Assembly (NCBI RefSeq): GCF_043197795.1 | Contig: NZ_JBICTU010000017.1 | Coordinates: 124,001-188,000 of the forward strand | Reading direction: 5' to 3' | DNA length: 64,000 nt | DNA from: Sphaerisporangium sp040649355 | Lineage (GTDB): Bacteria; Actinomycetota; Actinomycetes; Streptosporangiales; Streptosporangiaceae | Shown: positions 25,819-35,314 of the stretch, one piece after another | How positions within the stretch are numbered: position 1 is the stretch's first letter | Layout of the letters: each line of letters starts with the position of its first letter | Notes under the pieces: generated by a model | Told to the model about the DNA's origin: nothing | The model's database searches: none | Seen by the model: only the letters and a program-made list of their open reading frames with translations | Position numbers and translations under genes: made by a program

Positions 25819-26901
25819 CTACCGGCTCAGGACGGTGTGGTCGTCGAGGAGGCCGAGCATCGGGTGGAGCCATTCCATGCGCGGTGGGCCCATGCTCGCG
25901 TCCAGTTCCTCCGGGGTCGGCATGCGGTGACGCAGGATCTCGGGGCTGACCAGTTGCCGCAGACCCTGCGCCAGAAGGTTCGCCATCGAGTACGAGGGGT
26001 CGGCGGCAAGGGCCCGTTCGACGGCGATGCCCGCGAGCGCGCAGTCGCCACGACGCCAGGCAGCGGCGCTCAGCAGTGACGCGACCGGGGGAACGAACGC
26101 GGGCTCCAGCCTGCGGGTGAGGTCGGCCCACAGGGCGACGTGGGTGTCCTGCGTGTCGTCGCCCATCAGGGTCCACGCCTCGTCGCGGATGCGGATCACG
26201 GCCAGGTCGACGCCGAGCCGGGCCGCCTCGTGGTCGGGCAACGGCCCCCGCGAGCCGAAGCCCTCGACCGATCGGCGCACCCGGGCCAGCCCCTCGGCGA
26301 CGAACTCGGCGGGAACCTCCTCGGGCTTCGGGGTGCCGATGAGCCGCGAGCGCACCTGGGCGGCCACGAGCAGGGTCGCCTCGCGCATCGTGACCCGCGC
26401 CGCTCCCCTGGTGGGAGCCACCAACCACTCAAGGCTCTCGCGGTCGGGCAGGGCGACCAGGCCTCCGAGCGTGGCCTGCGCCGCGACCTGACCGGCCACC
26501 GGGTCGTACGGCCGCCCCTCGGGAGGGCAGCACTGGATCTGCCGGCAGACATAGGACCAGTAACGCGAGCCCTCGGCGCGGAGGGCTTCTATGACCTCGA
26601 TGCCCGCGGGGCCGAGCAGTCGCCTGGCTTCGTCGACGGCCGGCGTCACGAGCGGCCCCTCGCCGAACCCGGCGAGAATCGTGTGCGTGACCTTCTCTCG
26701 CCGGAGCAACGGCACGAGCCTGTCGATCGCACCGGCCGGAAGTGGCAGGTCCCACCGCGTGGTGACGCGCAGCCTGCCACGCGCACCCCTGCCCGCGAAA
26801 GCGATGACGACGAGGCTGTCGACGGGATGGAAGCCCAGAAGATAGGGCACGGCCCCGAGGATGTCGTCGGGAGAGCTGAGGAGAATCGGTGAGGGCGTCA
26901 T
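25819..26901 (-). CDS. DUF4192 family protein
   Basis: A 360-aa protein matching the actinobacterial DUF4192 family: near the N-terminus SSPDDILGAVPYLLGFHPVD then SLVVIAF, mid-region SRYWSYVCRQIQCCPPEGRP with adjacent cysteines, and a C-terminal region with FVPPVASLLSAAAWRRGDCA, resembling TPR-like helices. The function is unknown. The ATG at 26901 is chosen over a start 21 codons upstream because the conserved region begins immediately after it and GAGG precedes it. The upstream gap to 27114 holds nothing I can identify. Confidence 0.87.
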   Translation of the reverse strand: MTPSPILLSSPDDILGAVPYLLGFHPVDSLVVIAFAGRGARGRLRVTTRWDLPLPAGAIDRLVPLLRREKVTHTILAGFGEGPLVTPAVDEARRLLGPAGIEVIEALRAEGSRYWSYVCRQIQCCPPEGRPYDPVAGQVAAQATLGGLVALPDRESLEWLVAPTRGAARVTMREATLLVAAQVRSRLIGTPKPEEVPAEFVAEGLARVRRSVEGFGSRGPLPDHEAARLGVDLAVIRIRDEAWTLMGDDTQDTHVALWADLTRRLEPAFVPPVASLLSAAAWRRGDCALAGIAVERALAADPSYSMANLLAQGLRQLVSPEILRHRMPTPEELDASMGPPRMEWLHPMLGLLDDHTVLSR

Positions 26902-27114
26902 GGGCCGAAGCCTCGTGAACCCGCGACCGGCCGATTCCACCGAACGACGTCCTGTGGAAATCACATACGAGGACTTCCTATCAAACCGGCGGGCACGCGT
27001 CGGCGGCTGTCCATCCCTGAAGTGGGAAGACCGTCACCGTACCGCCCCACGACGGCCACCGGCCGAACGGAGGGATCCACAGGGCGAACCCCACGCGGGG
27101 CCAGCGATTCGGCC

Positions 27115-27915
27115 TCAGCGGTCGGAGGGGGCGGGGGCCGGGTGGTGGGGCGCGAGCCGTACGCGGACCATGATGGTGGCTCCGGCGACCGCCGCCGGCA
27201 TGGCGAAGACGGCCCCGAAGGGGATCAGGAAGATCAGGAAGACCAGCACGCCGAACCCCAGGGACGGGGACTTGTCCGCGCGGAGGAGGGCGAAGCGCTG
27301 CTTGCGCGCGAGACCCCGGCGCTCCATGGCGAGCGCGGTCAGCTCCACGGTGAGGAAGAACCCCGAGACGGCCGCGCCCAGCACCGGCACCACGGTCTGC
27401 CCGACCACCGGGACGAACCCCAGGATGAACAGCGGGATGGTGAACATCAGCACGTACCCGAGAGTGATCAGGCTGTCCCGTACGGACCGGATGACGGACC
27501 GCCAGAAGGGGACGTCGGGGCCCTTGCGCACCTCGCCCATGCTCTCCTCGACGCGCTCGGAGAGTTTCTCGTAGAACGGGTCGCCGATCACCAGCGTGGC
27601 GGCGGTGAAGGTGATGACGGCCAGCACGAGGCCGAGCGCGAAGACGACGAGACCCAGCAGGACCCGCAGGGTGTCGCGGACGCCCGCGCTCCAGCCGTCC
27701 GCGAACGGGGTGGCCCAGGCCGCGAGGTCGCCCGCGTAGGTGCCGAGCAGCACCAGCGCGACGATGTAGAGGGCCAGCGCGATGAGGGCGGGGATGAGCC
27801 CGAAGAGCCACTGACGCGGGTTCCTGGCGACCCAGCCGAGCCCCTGGAAGAAGTATTTGATCCCGTCGGCGAAGCCACCGATCCCGCGGCGGATGGGCTG
27901 GCCCATGCTGTTCAT
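27115..27915 (-). CDS. EI24/CysZ-like integral membrane protein
   Basis: A 266-aa polytopic protein with about six hydrophobic helices. The N-terminal FADGIKYFFQGLGWVARNPR then QWLFGLIPALI, the loop VIGDPFYEKLSERVEESMG, and SRVR-like FWRSVIRSVRDSL match the EI24 domain family, which includes sulfate-uptake protein CysZ. Bacterial members outside proteobacteria have no established substrate. The gene lies 40 nt downstream of maf on the same strand, so co-transcription is likely. The assignment is by family only. Confidence 0.87.
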   Translation of the reverse strand: MNSMGQPIRRGIGGFADGIKYFFQGLGWVARNPRQWLFGLIPALIALALYIVALVLLGTYAGDLAAWATPFADGWSAGVRDTLRVLLGLVVFALGLVLAVITFTAATLVIGDPFYEKLSERVEESMGEVRKGPDVPFWRSVIRSVRDSLITLGYVLMFTIPLFILGFVPVVGQTVVPVLGAAVSGFFLTVELTALAMERRGLARKQRFALLRADKSPSLGFGVLVFLIFLIPFGAVFAMPAAVAGATIMVRVRLAPHHPAPAPSDR

Positions 27916-27955
27916 GCCCGGCAGGCTAATGCCTTCCGCGAGGATCGTCGCAAGA

Positions 27956-28558
27956 TCAGTGGAAAGATCCCTGTTTCCAGAGGGATGTCACGGGGACGCC
28001 CAGGTCGGCGAACAGCCGCCGGAGCAGGGGAAGCGAGATGCCGAGCACGTTGCCGTGGTCGCCCTCGATGCCGTCGACGAACCAGCCGCCGAGTCCGTCG
28101 AGGGTGAACGCGCCCGCCACCCGCAGCGGCTCGCCGCTGGCCGCGTAGGCGGCGATCTCCTCGTCGCTGGGCTCGCCGAAGCGCACCACCGTCGCCCCGA
28201 CCTCGGACGCCATGGCCCCCGTCTCGGTGTCGATCACGCAGTGCCCGGTGAGGAGCCTGCCCGTACGGCCGCGCATCGACCGCCAGCGCGCCACGGCCTC
28301 CTCGGCCGAGCGGGGCTTGCCGTACGCCTGGCCGTCGAACTCAAGGATGGAGTCGCAGCCGATGACGAGACCCGTGGTGAGGACCTCCGCCACGACCGAA
28401 GCCTTGGCGCGGGCCAGAACCAGGCAGAGCTCGGCGGGTGACCCGGCGGTCACGGCGTCCTCGTCGACACCGCTGACGACGACGGTGGGGTCGAGGCCCG
28501 CGCTGCGCAGGAGCGCGAGCCGGGCGGGCGAGGAGGAGGCGAGGACGATCTCGGTCAT
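27956..28558 (-). CDS. maf: Maf-family nucleotide pyrophosphatase
   Basis: A 200-aa Maf protein. Maf enzymes hydrolyse non-canonical or modified nucleoside triphosphates to monophosphates and are tied to septum inhibition. Visible motifs are the N-terminal LASSSPARLALLRSAG (SPAR in place of the usual SPRR), the substrate loop VIGCDSILEFDGQAYGKP, and GAFTLDGLGGWFVDGIEGD followed by NVLGISLPLL. The ATG is at 28558. It is upstream of the EI24 gene. The SPRR to SPAR change sits in the nucleotide-binding loop and may alter specificity. Confidence 0.93.
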   Translation of the reverse strand: MTEIVLASSSPARLALLRSAGLDPTVVVSGVDEDAVTAGSPAELCLVLARAKASVVAEVLTTGLVIGCDSILEFDGQAYGKPRSAEEAVARWRSMRGRTGRLLTGHCVIDTETGAMASEVGATVVRFGEPSDEEIAAYAASGEPLRVAGAFTLDGLGGWFVDGIEGDHGNVLGISLPLLRRLFADLGVPVTSLWKQGSFH

Positions 28559-28676
28559 GTCATCCGAGCCTAGAGGAACCCGGGGACCCGTACGCCCGGG
28601 AAAGGACGGACGCCCCTCGCCCGAGCGCCCCGGTCACGCCCCGAAGCCGGGGACCGGCCGAGCGTCCAGGAGGGCC

Positions 28677-29804
28677 CTACAGGGCACGCACGCTGGACAT
28701 CACGGTGTTGATGTCCGCCCAGCGCTTCTTCTGGGCGTCGGGGATCGTGATGAAGACCAGGGCCGGCTTGGAGGAGGAGACCTCCACCAGGGCGACCGCC
28801 GCCGTCGACACGTGCTTCTTGCCACCGGCCTTGTAGCTCACGCGGTACCCGAGCAGCCAGCCCTTCTGCTTGCCCGCCTTGATCGGCTGTGAGGCCGTCC
28901 ACGTGATCTTCGAGCCCACCGGATGGTAGTTCAGGGTCCAGCGCGCCGCGAGGAAGGCGGTGTCCTTGAGGTCCTCCTGGACCGCGATCGGCACCGGGCA
29001 CGACGCCAGCAGTGCCCGGTGTCCCGCCCCCTTGACCGCGGGAAGCGTGCGCCGCGTGGAGAACGGCGAGGACTTGGTGAGCTTCCACGCCTTGGTGAAG
29101 CGCGTGAACGTGACGCCGGACCGCCGGTCCTTCACCCGCCCCTTCGCCGGGGCGGCACGCCCGCGGAAGTCGGCGAGCTTCCGGTCTGCGGGCAGCGGCG
29201 GGACGCGCGGGTCCGCCTGGGCCGTGGCGAGCGCGCTGCTGCCGGGCGTGGGCACCGGCGACGCCGAGCCCTGCGCGGAGACCTCGGAGGGCCCCGAGGC
29301 CGAGGCGGGCACCGACGGGACGACCGCCGCCGACCCGGAGACCGACGGCACCGAAGACGCCCCGGAAGCGGAGAGCGACGGCATCGAAGACGCCCCGGAA
29401 GCGGAGAGCGCGGACGGCTCCGCCGAGACCGGAGGAGCCTCGGACGCGCCGGACGAGGGCGCGGGCAGCGTGGCCAGGGGCTCCCCTCCGGTGGGTCCCG
29501 CGGCGCTCGGCGTGCCCTTGTGCGAGCCCGTCGCGAAGAAGACGACGCCCGCCGTCACGACGGCGAGTACGGCGAGGGCGGAGGCGACGCCGCGGTAGAT
29601 GACACGCATCGGCAGGTCGCCCAGCCTGGAGATCAGGGAGCGCTTGACGGGCGGTGGCGTTGGAAGAGGAGGAGGCTCCTCGGCCGTGATCTTGGGCAGC
29701 GGCGCGGTCTCCGCGTCCGCTGTCACATACGTTGGGACGGCCTTGGTCCCGTAGTTCCCACCCACCCCATTTGGCACGATCGGAGCGTACGGCAAATCCC
29801 CCAT
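28677..29804 (-). CDS. Membrane protein with Ser/Ala-rich stalk and C-terminal ectodomain
   Basis: A 375-aa protein of unknown function. A short cytosolic N-terminus with a PPPLPTPPP stretch is followed by one transmembrane helix at about 72-92, then a Ser/Ala/Pro-rich stalk (about 95-200) containing SALSASGASSMPSLSASGAS-type repeats. The C-terminal 170 residues are globular and end in QKKRWADINTVMSSVRAL. That end and the overall plan match the protein at 3486-5273, so they are paralogs. A Cys in LASCPVPIAVQED is isolated. No ribosome site precedes the ATG. Export of the C-terminus is inferred. Confidence 0.82.
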   Translation of the reverse strand: MGDLPYAPIVPNGVGGNYGTKAVPTYVTADAETAPLPKITAEEPPPLPTPPPVKRSLISRLGDLPMRVIYRGVASALAVLAVVTAGVVFFATGSHKGTPSAAGPTGGEPLATLPAPSSGASEAPPVSAEPSALSASGASSMPSLSASGASSVPSVSGSAAVVPSVPASASGPSEVSAQGSASPVPTPGSSALATAQADPRVPPLPADRKLADFRGRAAPAKGRVKDRRSGVTFTRFTKAWKLTKSSPFSTRRTLPAVKGAGHRALLASCPVPIAVQEDLKDTAFLAARWTLNYHPVGSKITWTASQPIKAGKQKGWLLGYRVSYKAGGKKHVSTAAVALVEVSSSKPALVFITIPDAQKKRWADINTVMSSVRAL

Positions 29805-29908
29805 GCGCGTCTGAGTTCCCGATCACACTTCGGGAACGGAGTGCCTGCCGCACAGGGGTTCGCGTACGCTCTGACCTCCGCGTTCGCCCCCCGGTCAATG
29901 GCCTCGCC

Positions 29909-30616
29909 CTACCGCGGCGGATTGCGCAGCGGCCCCCATCCGGCCGGGCGGTGGCCGCCCGCCCGCAGCCACGGCGCGTCCGCGACGACCGTGCGGGAAC
30001 CCGGCTCGATCTCGGTGAACCCCGCGTCGCGGACGACGGGAAGCCCGCTGTCCACCAGCGCCGCCCACCGGCGCGGCCCGGCGGTCCGTACGGCGACCGG
30101 CAGCCCCTCGGCGTGCCACGCGGCACGGGTGGGCTCGTCGGTGCCCCACCAGGCGAGCTGCACCGCGTGACCGGCCTGGGCCATGGCCTTGCCCGCGGAC
30201 ATGTCCAGCGACGGGTTGAGCCACAGCACCGCCGCGCCGGGCGGGGGCGGCTCCGGCGGCCCGGTGTCGTTCAGGTCGGTGCCGGAGACCTGGAGCCGGG
30301 ACAGCTCCTTCGGCCAGGCGTCGAGCGGGATCGGCGGGTGAACGCGCACCTCGGCCGACCGCACCGCGACCGTGATCCCGGGCAGCTCCTCCACGCGCCG
30401 CCACTCGACGCCCCTGGCCCTGCGCACCACTTTCCTGATGCCGATGGTCTCCCACGCCTGGACGGACTCCGCCCACTCGCCGCTCACCGCGCGCTCGTCG
30501 GTCAGCAGGGTCAGCACGGCGAGCGCCGCCGCCTCCAGGGCGTCGGTGCGCTCGGGCGGATCGGCGCGCTCGATGCGGACGACAAGGGGAAGCACTCTTT
30601 GGTCTGGCCGGCTCAC
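29909..30616 (-). CDS. PTH2-like peptidyl-tRNA hydrolase domain protein
   Basis: A 235-aa protein. The C-terminal half has the PTH2 landmarks: WLNPSLDMSAGKAMAQAGHA, resembling the family's V-R-x-D-L-x-M-S-x-GK-x-x-A-Q-x-GHA, and VVRDAGFTEIEPGSRTVVA near the end. PTH2 enzymes release peptidyl groups from tRNA. Here the usual VVRxDL is WLNPSL, so the catalytic Asp/Lys set is only partly kept. The N-terminal 115 residues are an extra helical domain. Peptidyl-tRNA hydrolase activity should be treated as possible, not shown. Confidence 0.75.
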   Translation of the reverse strand: MSRPDQRVLPLVVRIERADPPERTDALEAAALAVLTLLTDERAVSGEWAESVQAWETIGIRKVVRRARGVEWRRVEELPGITVAVRSAEVRVHPPIPLDAWPKELSRLQVSGTDLNDTGPPEPPPPGAAVLWLNPSLDMSAGKAMAQAGHAVQLAWWGTDEPTRAAWHAEGLPVAVRTAGPRRWAALVDSGLPVVRDAGFTEIEPGSRTVVADAPWLRAGGHRPAGWGPLRNPPR

Positions 30617-30708
30617 GTCCCAAGGATCTCAGCCCCGCCGCACACCGGTCCGGCCCGTCCGCCCTTTGGGACGCACCACCGTCACACTCGCGCCCGTACG
30701 CGCGGACC

Positions 30709-32067
30709 TCATCCCACGGTGGCCACCGGTTCCGCCGGGGAACCGGTGCCCGCGCGCGCCCCGCCGTCGCGGGTCACCCTCAGGGACATGATGGCGGCGA
30801 GGACGCAGAGCAGGCCGGCCCCGTACCAGGCCGCGTCGTAGTGGCCGAGGTGGTCGCGGGTCACGCCGGCCGCCACCGCCGCGATGGCCGCGCCGACCTG
30901 GTGGGAGGCGAACACCCAGCCGAACACCACGGCGCCGTCGGGGCCGTGGAGCGTGCGGCACAGCGCCACGGTCGGCGGCACGGTGGCGACCCAGTCGAGG
31001 CCGTAGAAGATGATGAAGATCAGCATGCTGGGCTCGGCCGTCGCCGCGAACAGGGTGGGCAGGATCAGCAGCGAGGCGCCGCGCAGCGCGTAGTAGGCCC
31101 CCAGCAGCAGCCTCGGGTCGACCCGGTCGCTGAGCCAGCCGGAGAAGACGGTCCCGGCCACGTCGAAGACGCCGATGAGCGCGAGCAGGCCCGCCGCGGT
31201 GGTCTGGGGCATGCCGTGGTCGTGCGCCGCGGGGATGAAGTGGGTGCCCACCAGGCCGTTGGTGCTCGCGCCGCAGATGGCGAAGCCTCCCACGAGGAAC
31301 CAGAACGACCGGGTGCGCGCCGCCGACCTCAGCACGGTCACCGCCCGCACCGCCGCCCCTCCCTTGCGCGCCACGGGCGCCGTACGCCCCCCAACGCCTC
31401 CGGCTCCGGGAGCCTCCGCGGCACCGGCCGCGGGGACGGGTTCGGCTCCGAGTGCGGTCAGGCCGACGTCCTGCGGGTGGTCGCGCAGCAGGAACCAGAC
31501 CAGCGGCACGACCGTCAGCGCGGCCCCGGCGACCACCAGCGCGGCCGCCCGCCATCCCGGTCCCTCGGCGATCCAGGCCAGCGCGGGCAGGAAGACGAGC
31601 TGGCCCGCCGCTCCTCCGGCCGTGAGCACTCCGGTGACCAAGCCCCGGTGCCGTACGAACCACCGGTCGGTGACCGTGGCGACGAAGACCAGTGCCATCG
31701 ACCCGGTGCCGAGCCCGACCAGGACGCCCCAGCACGCGACGAGCTGCCAGCTCGCCGTCATGAACACCGTGAGCCCGCTGCCGAGGGCGACGAGCAGCAG
31801 CGCGGAGGCGACGACGCGGCGCATGCCCAGACGGTCCATCAGCGCCGCGGCGAACGGCGCGGTGAGGCCGTACAGCATCAGGTTCACCGAGACGGCGAGC
31901 GAGATCGTCCCCCGCGTCCAGCCGAACTCCTCCTCAAGCGGGGTGATGAGGACTCCGGGCGTGGCCCGGAACCCCGCGGCTCCCACGATCGCGACGAAGG
32001 CGACTCCCGCCACCACCCAGGCCCGGTGCGGTCGCCGCCTCCGCTTCACATCCATCGTCAGCGTCAT
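30709..32067 (-). CDS. MFS transporter, oxalate/formate-antiporter or monocarboxylate-like
   Basis: A 452-aa major facilitator with 12 predicted helices. After TM1, FRATPGVLITPLEEEFGWTR is typical of the oxalate:formate/monocarboxylate porter group; the TM2-3 loop ALMDRLGMRRV and the central DHPQDVGL also fit. The substrate cannot be read from sequence. The ATG at 32067 begins MTLTMDVKRRRRP; another ATG four codons on is possible, and neither has a clear ribosome site. The gene is divergent from a GlxA-type AraC regulator 72 nt away, which likely controls it through the inverted repeat between them. Confidence 0.87.
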   Translation of the reverse strand: MTLTMDVKRRRRPHRAWVVAGVAFVAIVGAAGFRATPGVLITPLEEEFGWTRGTISLAVSVNLMLYGLTAPFAAALMDRLGMRRVVASALLLVALGSGLTVFMTASWQLVACWGVLVGLGTGSMALVFVATVTDRWFVRHRGLVTGVLTAGGAAGQLVFLPALAWIAEGPGWRAAALVVAGAALTVVPLVWFLLRDHPQDVGLTALGAEPVPAAGAAEAPGAGGVGGRTAPVARKGGAAVRAVTVLRSAARTRSFWFLVGGFAICGASTNGLVGTHFIPAAHDHGMPQTTAAGLLALIGVFDVAGTVFSGWLSDRVDPRLLLGAYYALRGASLLILPTLFAATAEPSMLIFIIFYGLDWVATVPPTVALCRTLHGPDGAVVFGWVFASHQVGAAIAAVAAGVTRDHLGHYDAAWYGAGLLCVLAAIMSLRVTRDGGARAGTGSPAEPVATVG

Positions 32068-32079
32068 GCCGACAATGAT

Positions 32080-32135
32080 GGATTCCGGCCCACATACCGG
32101 GCGAGTGGCTTGATAGCCAATATGTGAAAGAATCC
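32080..32135. promoter_or_regulatory. Nested inverted repeat between MFS and AraC genes
   Basis: GGATTC (32080-32085) and CACATA (32091-32096) on the left are matched by TATGTG (32121-32126) and GAATCC (32130-32135) on the right, a two-part palindrome, with GGC-TTGATA-GCC at its centre. It fills the 72-nt divergent region and ends 4 nt before the regulator's ATG, so it is a strong candidate operator. Confidence 0.6.
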
Positions 32136-32139
32136 GGCC

Positions 32140-33096
32140 ATGGCTCATCGCGTCGCGGTCCTCGCCCTAGACGACTTCGCCACCCTCGACCTCGGGATCC
32201 CCGGCCAGGTCTTCTGGATCGCCGAGGACGCCGCGGACCGCCGGCTGTACGAGGTCGTGACCTGCACCCCCGGCGGGCGGCCCGTGCGCAGCTCGGCGGG
32301 CTTCAGCGTCGTGCCCGACCACGATCTCTCGGTCCTCCGCACGGCCGACACCGTGGTGGTCCCCGGCATCCACGGCGGCTCGCCGCTCGTCGACGGCACC
32401 GTGGACGACGAGGTCCGCGACGCCCTGCTGGAGGCGTCGTCACGCTCCCGGCTGATGTCGATCTGCACGGGGGCCTTCGTGCTGGCGGCGGCCGGGCTTC
32501 TCGACGGAAGGCCCGCGACGACCCACTGGAGGAACGCCGACCGGTTCCGTTCGCTGTTCCCCCGGGTCCTCCTCGACCCCGACGTGCTGTTCATCGACGA
32601 CGGCGACCTGCTGACCTCGGCGGGCGTCGCCGCCGGCATCGACCTGTGCCTGCACGTCGTCCGGCGCGACCACGGCAGCGAGGTGGCCAACCGGGCGGCG
32701 CGGCGCTGCGTGACCCCGCCCTGGCGGGAGGGCGGCCAGGCGCAGTTCATCGAACGCCCCCTGCCCGAGCCCGGAGGCGCCACCACCGCCCCCACCAGGG
32801 CCTGGATGCTCGAACGGCTGGGAGAGCGGCTCGACCTCGCCACCCAGGCCAGGCACGCCCGCATGAGCGTGCGCACGTTCACCCGCCGGTTCCGCGAGGA
32901 GACCGGGCTGAGCCCGGCCCGATGGCTCAGCCGCCAGCGCGTGGAGCACGCTCGCCACCTGCTGGAGACCACCGACCTGCCGGTGGACCAGGTGGCCGTC
33001 CGGTCGGGCTTCGGCACGGCCGTCTCGCTACGCCAGCACCTGCACGCGACCGTGGGCGTCGCGCCGCTGACCTACCGCCACACCTTCAGGTCCTGA
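32140..33096 (+). CDS. GlxA-type AraC-family transcriptional regulator
   Basis: A 318-aa regulator with two domains. Residues 1-185 are a DJ-1/PfpI glutamine-amidotransferase-like sensor domain (VAVLALDDFATLDLGIPGQV, then the nucleophile-elbow-like SICTGAFVLAAAGLLDG with a cysteine). Residues about 215-318 are the AraC double HTH (LATQARHARMSVRTFTRRFR, GLSPARWLSRQRVEHARHLL, and VAVRSGFGTAVSLRQH). It probably senses a small molecule and controls the divergent MFS gene and itself. The start lies right at the edge of the inverted repeat, and no Shine-Dalgarno is seen. Confidence 0.92.
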   Translation: MAHRVAVLALDDFATLDLGIPGQVFWIAEDAADRRLYEVVTCTPGGRPVRSSAGFSVVPDHDLSVLRTADTVVVPGIHGGSPLVDGTVDDEVRDALLEASSRSRLMSICTGAFVLAAAGLLDGRPATTHWRNADRFRSLFPRVLLDPDVLFIDDGDLLTSAGVAAGIDLCLHVVRRDHGSEVANRAARRCVTPPWREGGQAQFIERPLPEPGGATTAPTRAWMLERLGERLDLATQARHARMSVRTFTRRFREETGLSPARWLSRQRVEHARHLLETTDLPVDQVAVRSGFGTAVSLRQHLHATVGVAPLTYRHTFRS

Positions 33097-33250
33097 GGGG
33101 GTCACGGCTCACCGCGACGGCCGGCCCCGGTGTTCCGCAGCACCGTCCAAGGCCGATCAGAGCCTGCCGCCCGCCCGGAGACCCTGTCGTTCTCCGGCTC
33201 CGCGCGCCATGATGGCGAGCGTCTGACCAACCGACAGTGAGCAGGTGAGC

Positions 33251-35134
33251 ATGTCGTACGCGGAGGTCTTCGCGAATGCCATCACCGATCCCGACGGCTT
33301 CTGGGGCGACGCCGCCAAGGCCGTGAGCTGGGACCGCGCCCCCGACAAGGTGCTGGACGCGGAGGGGGCACCGTTCTACCGGTGGTTCAGCGGCGGGGAG
33401 CTGAACACCTGCCACAACGCGCTCGACAGGCATGTGGACGGTGGGCGGGGCGACCAGGCGGCCCTGGTTTACGACAGTCCCGTCACCGGCACGGCCCGCA
33501 CGTACACCTACGCGGAGCTGCTGTCGCAGGTGGCGCTGTTCGCCGGGGTGCTCAGGGGGCTCGGCGTCGGCAGGGGCGACCGGGTGGTCGTCTACATGCC
33601 GATGGTGCCCGAGGCCGTGGTCGCCATGCTCGCCTGCGCCCGCCTCGGGGCCGTCCACTCGGTGGTGTTCGGCGGCTTCGCCCCCCGCGAACTGGCCATG
33701 CGCATCGACGACGCCCGGCCGGTGGTCGTCGTGTCCGCCTCATGCGGCATCGAGCCCGCCAGGATCGTGCCGTACAAGCCGATGCTGGACGGCGCGCTCG
33801 ACCTCGCCGGGCACAAGCCCGCCGCATGCGTCATCCTGCGGCGTGAGCAGGCCCCCGCGACGCTGGTGCCCGGCCGGGACCTCGACTGGGACGAGGCGAT
33901 GGCCGCGGCGGTCCCCGCCGGCTGCGTGCCGGTCGCGGCCACCGACCCGCTCTACATCCTCTACACCAGCGGAACCACAGGGAAGCCCAAGGGTGTGGTG
34001 CGCGACAACGGGGGCCACGCGGTCGCGCTGCTGTGGAGCATGCGCAACGTCTACGACATCGCGCCGGGCGAGGTGTTCTGGGCGGCCTCCGACGTCGGCT
34101 GGGTGGTCGGCCACTCCTACATCGTGTACGGCCCGTTGCTCCTCGGCGCGACGACGGTCCTCTACGAGGGCAAGCCGGTGGGCACGCCGGACGCGGGGGC
34201 CTTCTGGCGGGTGATCGCCGACCACGGCGTGAACGCGCTGTTCACCGCGCCGACGGCGTTCCGGGCGATCAAGAAGGAGGACCCGTCGGCGGCGCTCCTC
34301 GCCAAATACGACATCTCATCGCTCAGGACGCTGTTCCTGGCCGGCGAGCGGCTCGATCCGGACACCTACCACTGGGCCACGGAGAACCTGGGCGTGCCCG
34401 TGGTCGACCACTGGTGGCAGACGGAGACCGGCTGGCCGGTGGCCGCCAACCTGCGCGGCCTCGCCCCCATGCCGATCAAGCCCGGCTCCCCCACGGTCCC
34501 CGTGCCGGGGTACGACGTGCGGGTCCTCGATCCGGACGGCGGGGTCTGCGCCCCGGGCGAGGAGGGCGCGATCTGCCTGCGCCTGCCGCTCCCTCCCGGC
34601 ACGCTTCCCACGCTCTGGCAGGACGACGAGCGCTATGTCGCGTCCTACCTGTCGGCCTATCCCGGCCACTACCTGACCGGCGACGGCGGCCACCTCGACG
34701 AGGACGGCTACCTGTTCGTCATGGGCCGCACCGACGACGTCATCAACGTGGCCGGGCACCGCCTGTCCACCGGTTCGATGGAGGCGGTGCTGGCGGGGCA
34801 TCCCGCCGTGGCCGAATGCGCGGTGATCGGCGTCGCCGACGAGCTGAAGGGGCAGGTGCCGCGCGGGCTGGTCGTACTCAAGAGCGGCGTCCAGGCCGAC
34901 CCCGGCACACTGCGCGACGAGCTGGTACGGCTGGTCCGCGACCAGGTCGGGGCGGTGGCGAGCCTGAGGCGGATCGACATCGTCCCGGGCCTGCCCAAGA
35001 CCCGCTCGGGCAAGATCCTTCGCAAGACCATGCGGGGCATCGCCGACGGCACCGACGAGCCGGCCCCCTCCACCATCGAGGACGCCTCCGTACTCGACCT
35101 GCTGCGCCCGGTGCTGCGAAACCGCGACGCCTGA
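33251..35134 (+). CDS. prpE: Propionyl-CoA synthetase (PrpE-like, AMP-forming)
   Basis: A 627-aa acetyl/propionyl-CoA synthetase-type enzyme. The N-terminal ACAS_N segment (MSYAEVFANAITDPDGFWGD) is followed by LYILYTSGTTGKPKGVVRD, the A5 motif VDHWWQTETGWPVAAN, GHYLTGDGGHLDEDGY and the catalytic lysine in KTRSGKILRKTM. PrpE family members favour propionate over acetate. The ATG at 33251 has AGGTGAG upstream; a GTG two codons before it is also possible. It stands alone ahead of a tRNA gene. Substrate preference is inferred from similarity. Confidence 0.9.
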   Translation: MSYAEVFANAITDPDGFWGDAAKAVSWDRAPDKVLDAEGAPFYRWFSGGELNTCHNALDRHVDGGRGDQAALVYDSPVTGTARTYTYAELLSQVALFAGVLRGLGVGRGDRVVVYMPMVPEAVVAMLACARLGAVHSVVFGGFAPRELAMRIDDARPVVVVSASCGIEPARIVPYKPMLDGALDLAGHKPAACVILRREQAPATLVPGRDLDWDEAMAAAVPAGCVPVAATDPLYILYTSGTTGKPKGVVRDNGGHAVALLWSMRNVYDIAPGEVFWAASDVGWVVGHSYIVYGPLLLGATTVLYEGKPVGTPDAGAFWRVIADHGVNALFTAPTAFRAIKKEDPSAALLAKYDISSLRTLFLAGERLDPDTYHWATENLGVPVVDHWWQTETGWPVAANLRGLAPMPIKPGSPTVPVPGYDVRVLDPDGGVCAPGEEGAICLRLPLPPGTLPTLWQDDERYVASYLSAYPGHYLTGDGGHLDEDGYLFVMGRTDDVINVAGHRLSTGSMEAVLAGHPAVAECAVIGVADELKGQVPRGLVVLKSGVQADPGTLRDELVRLVRDQVGAVASLRRIDIVPGLPKTRSGKILRKTMRGIADGTDEPAPSTIEDASVLDLLRPVLRNRDA

Positions 35135-35230
35135 TGGCCGCGGACTTCCAGAAAGCCGGCTCATAGGGCGATCCGGCATCGAAGGCGGGGACCACCCGGC
35201 GCAGTCCACCGCGTGTGCGGATCACCTGCC

Positions 35231-35279
35231 CGGAAACGACGACGATCCCGCCCGATCGAGGTGATCGGACGGGATCGTC
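35231..35279 (-). terminator. Terminator of tRNA-Ala copy 1
   Basis: Minus-strand GACGATCCCG..CGATC pairs through a GATCG..CGGGATCGTC arm (about 15 bp with a 2-nt bulge), followed by GTCGTTTCC. The GATCCCG / CGGGATC core also occurs after tRNA copy 3. Confidence 0.7.
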
Positions 35280-35314
35280 AACGCGCATCAGGCCACTTCA
35301 CGAACGGCCCGGTG

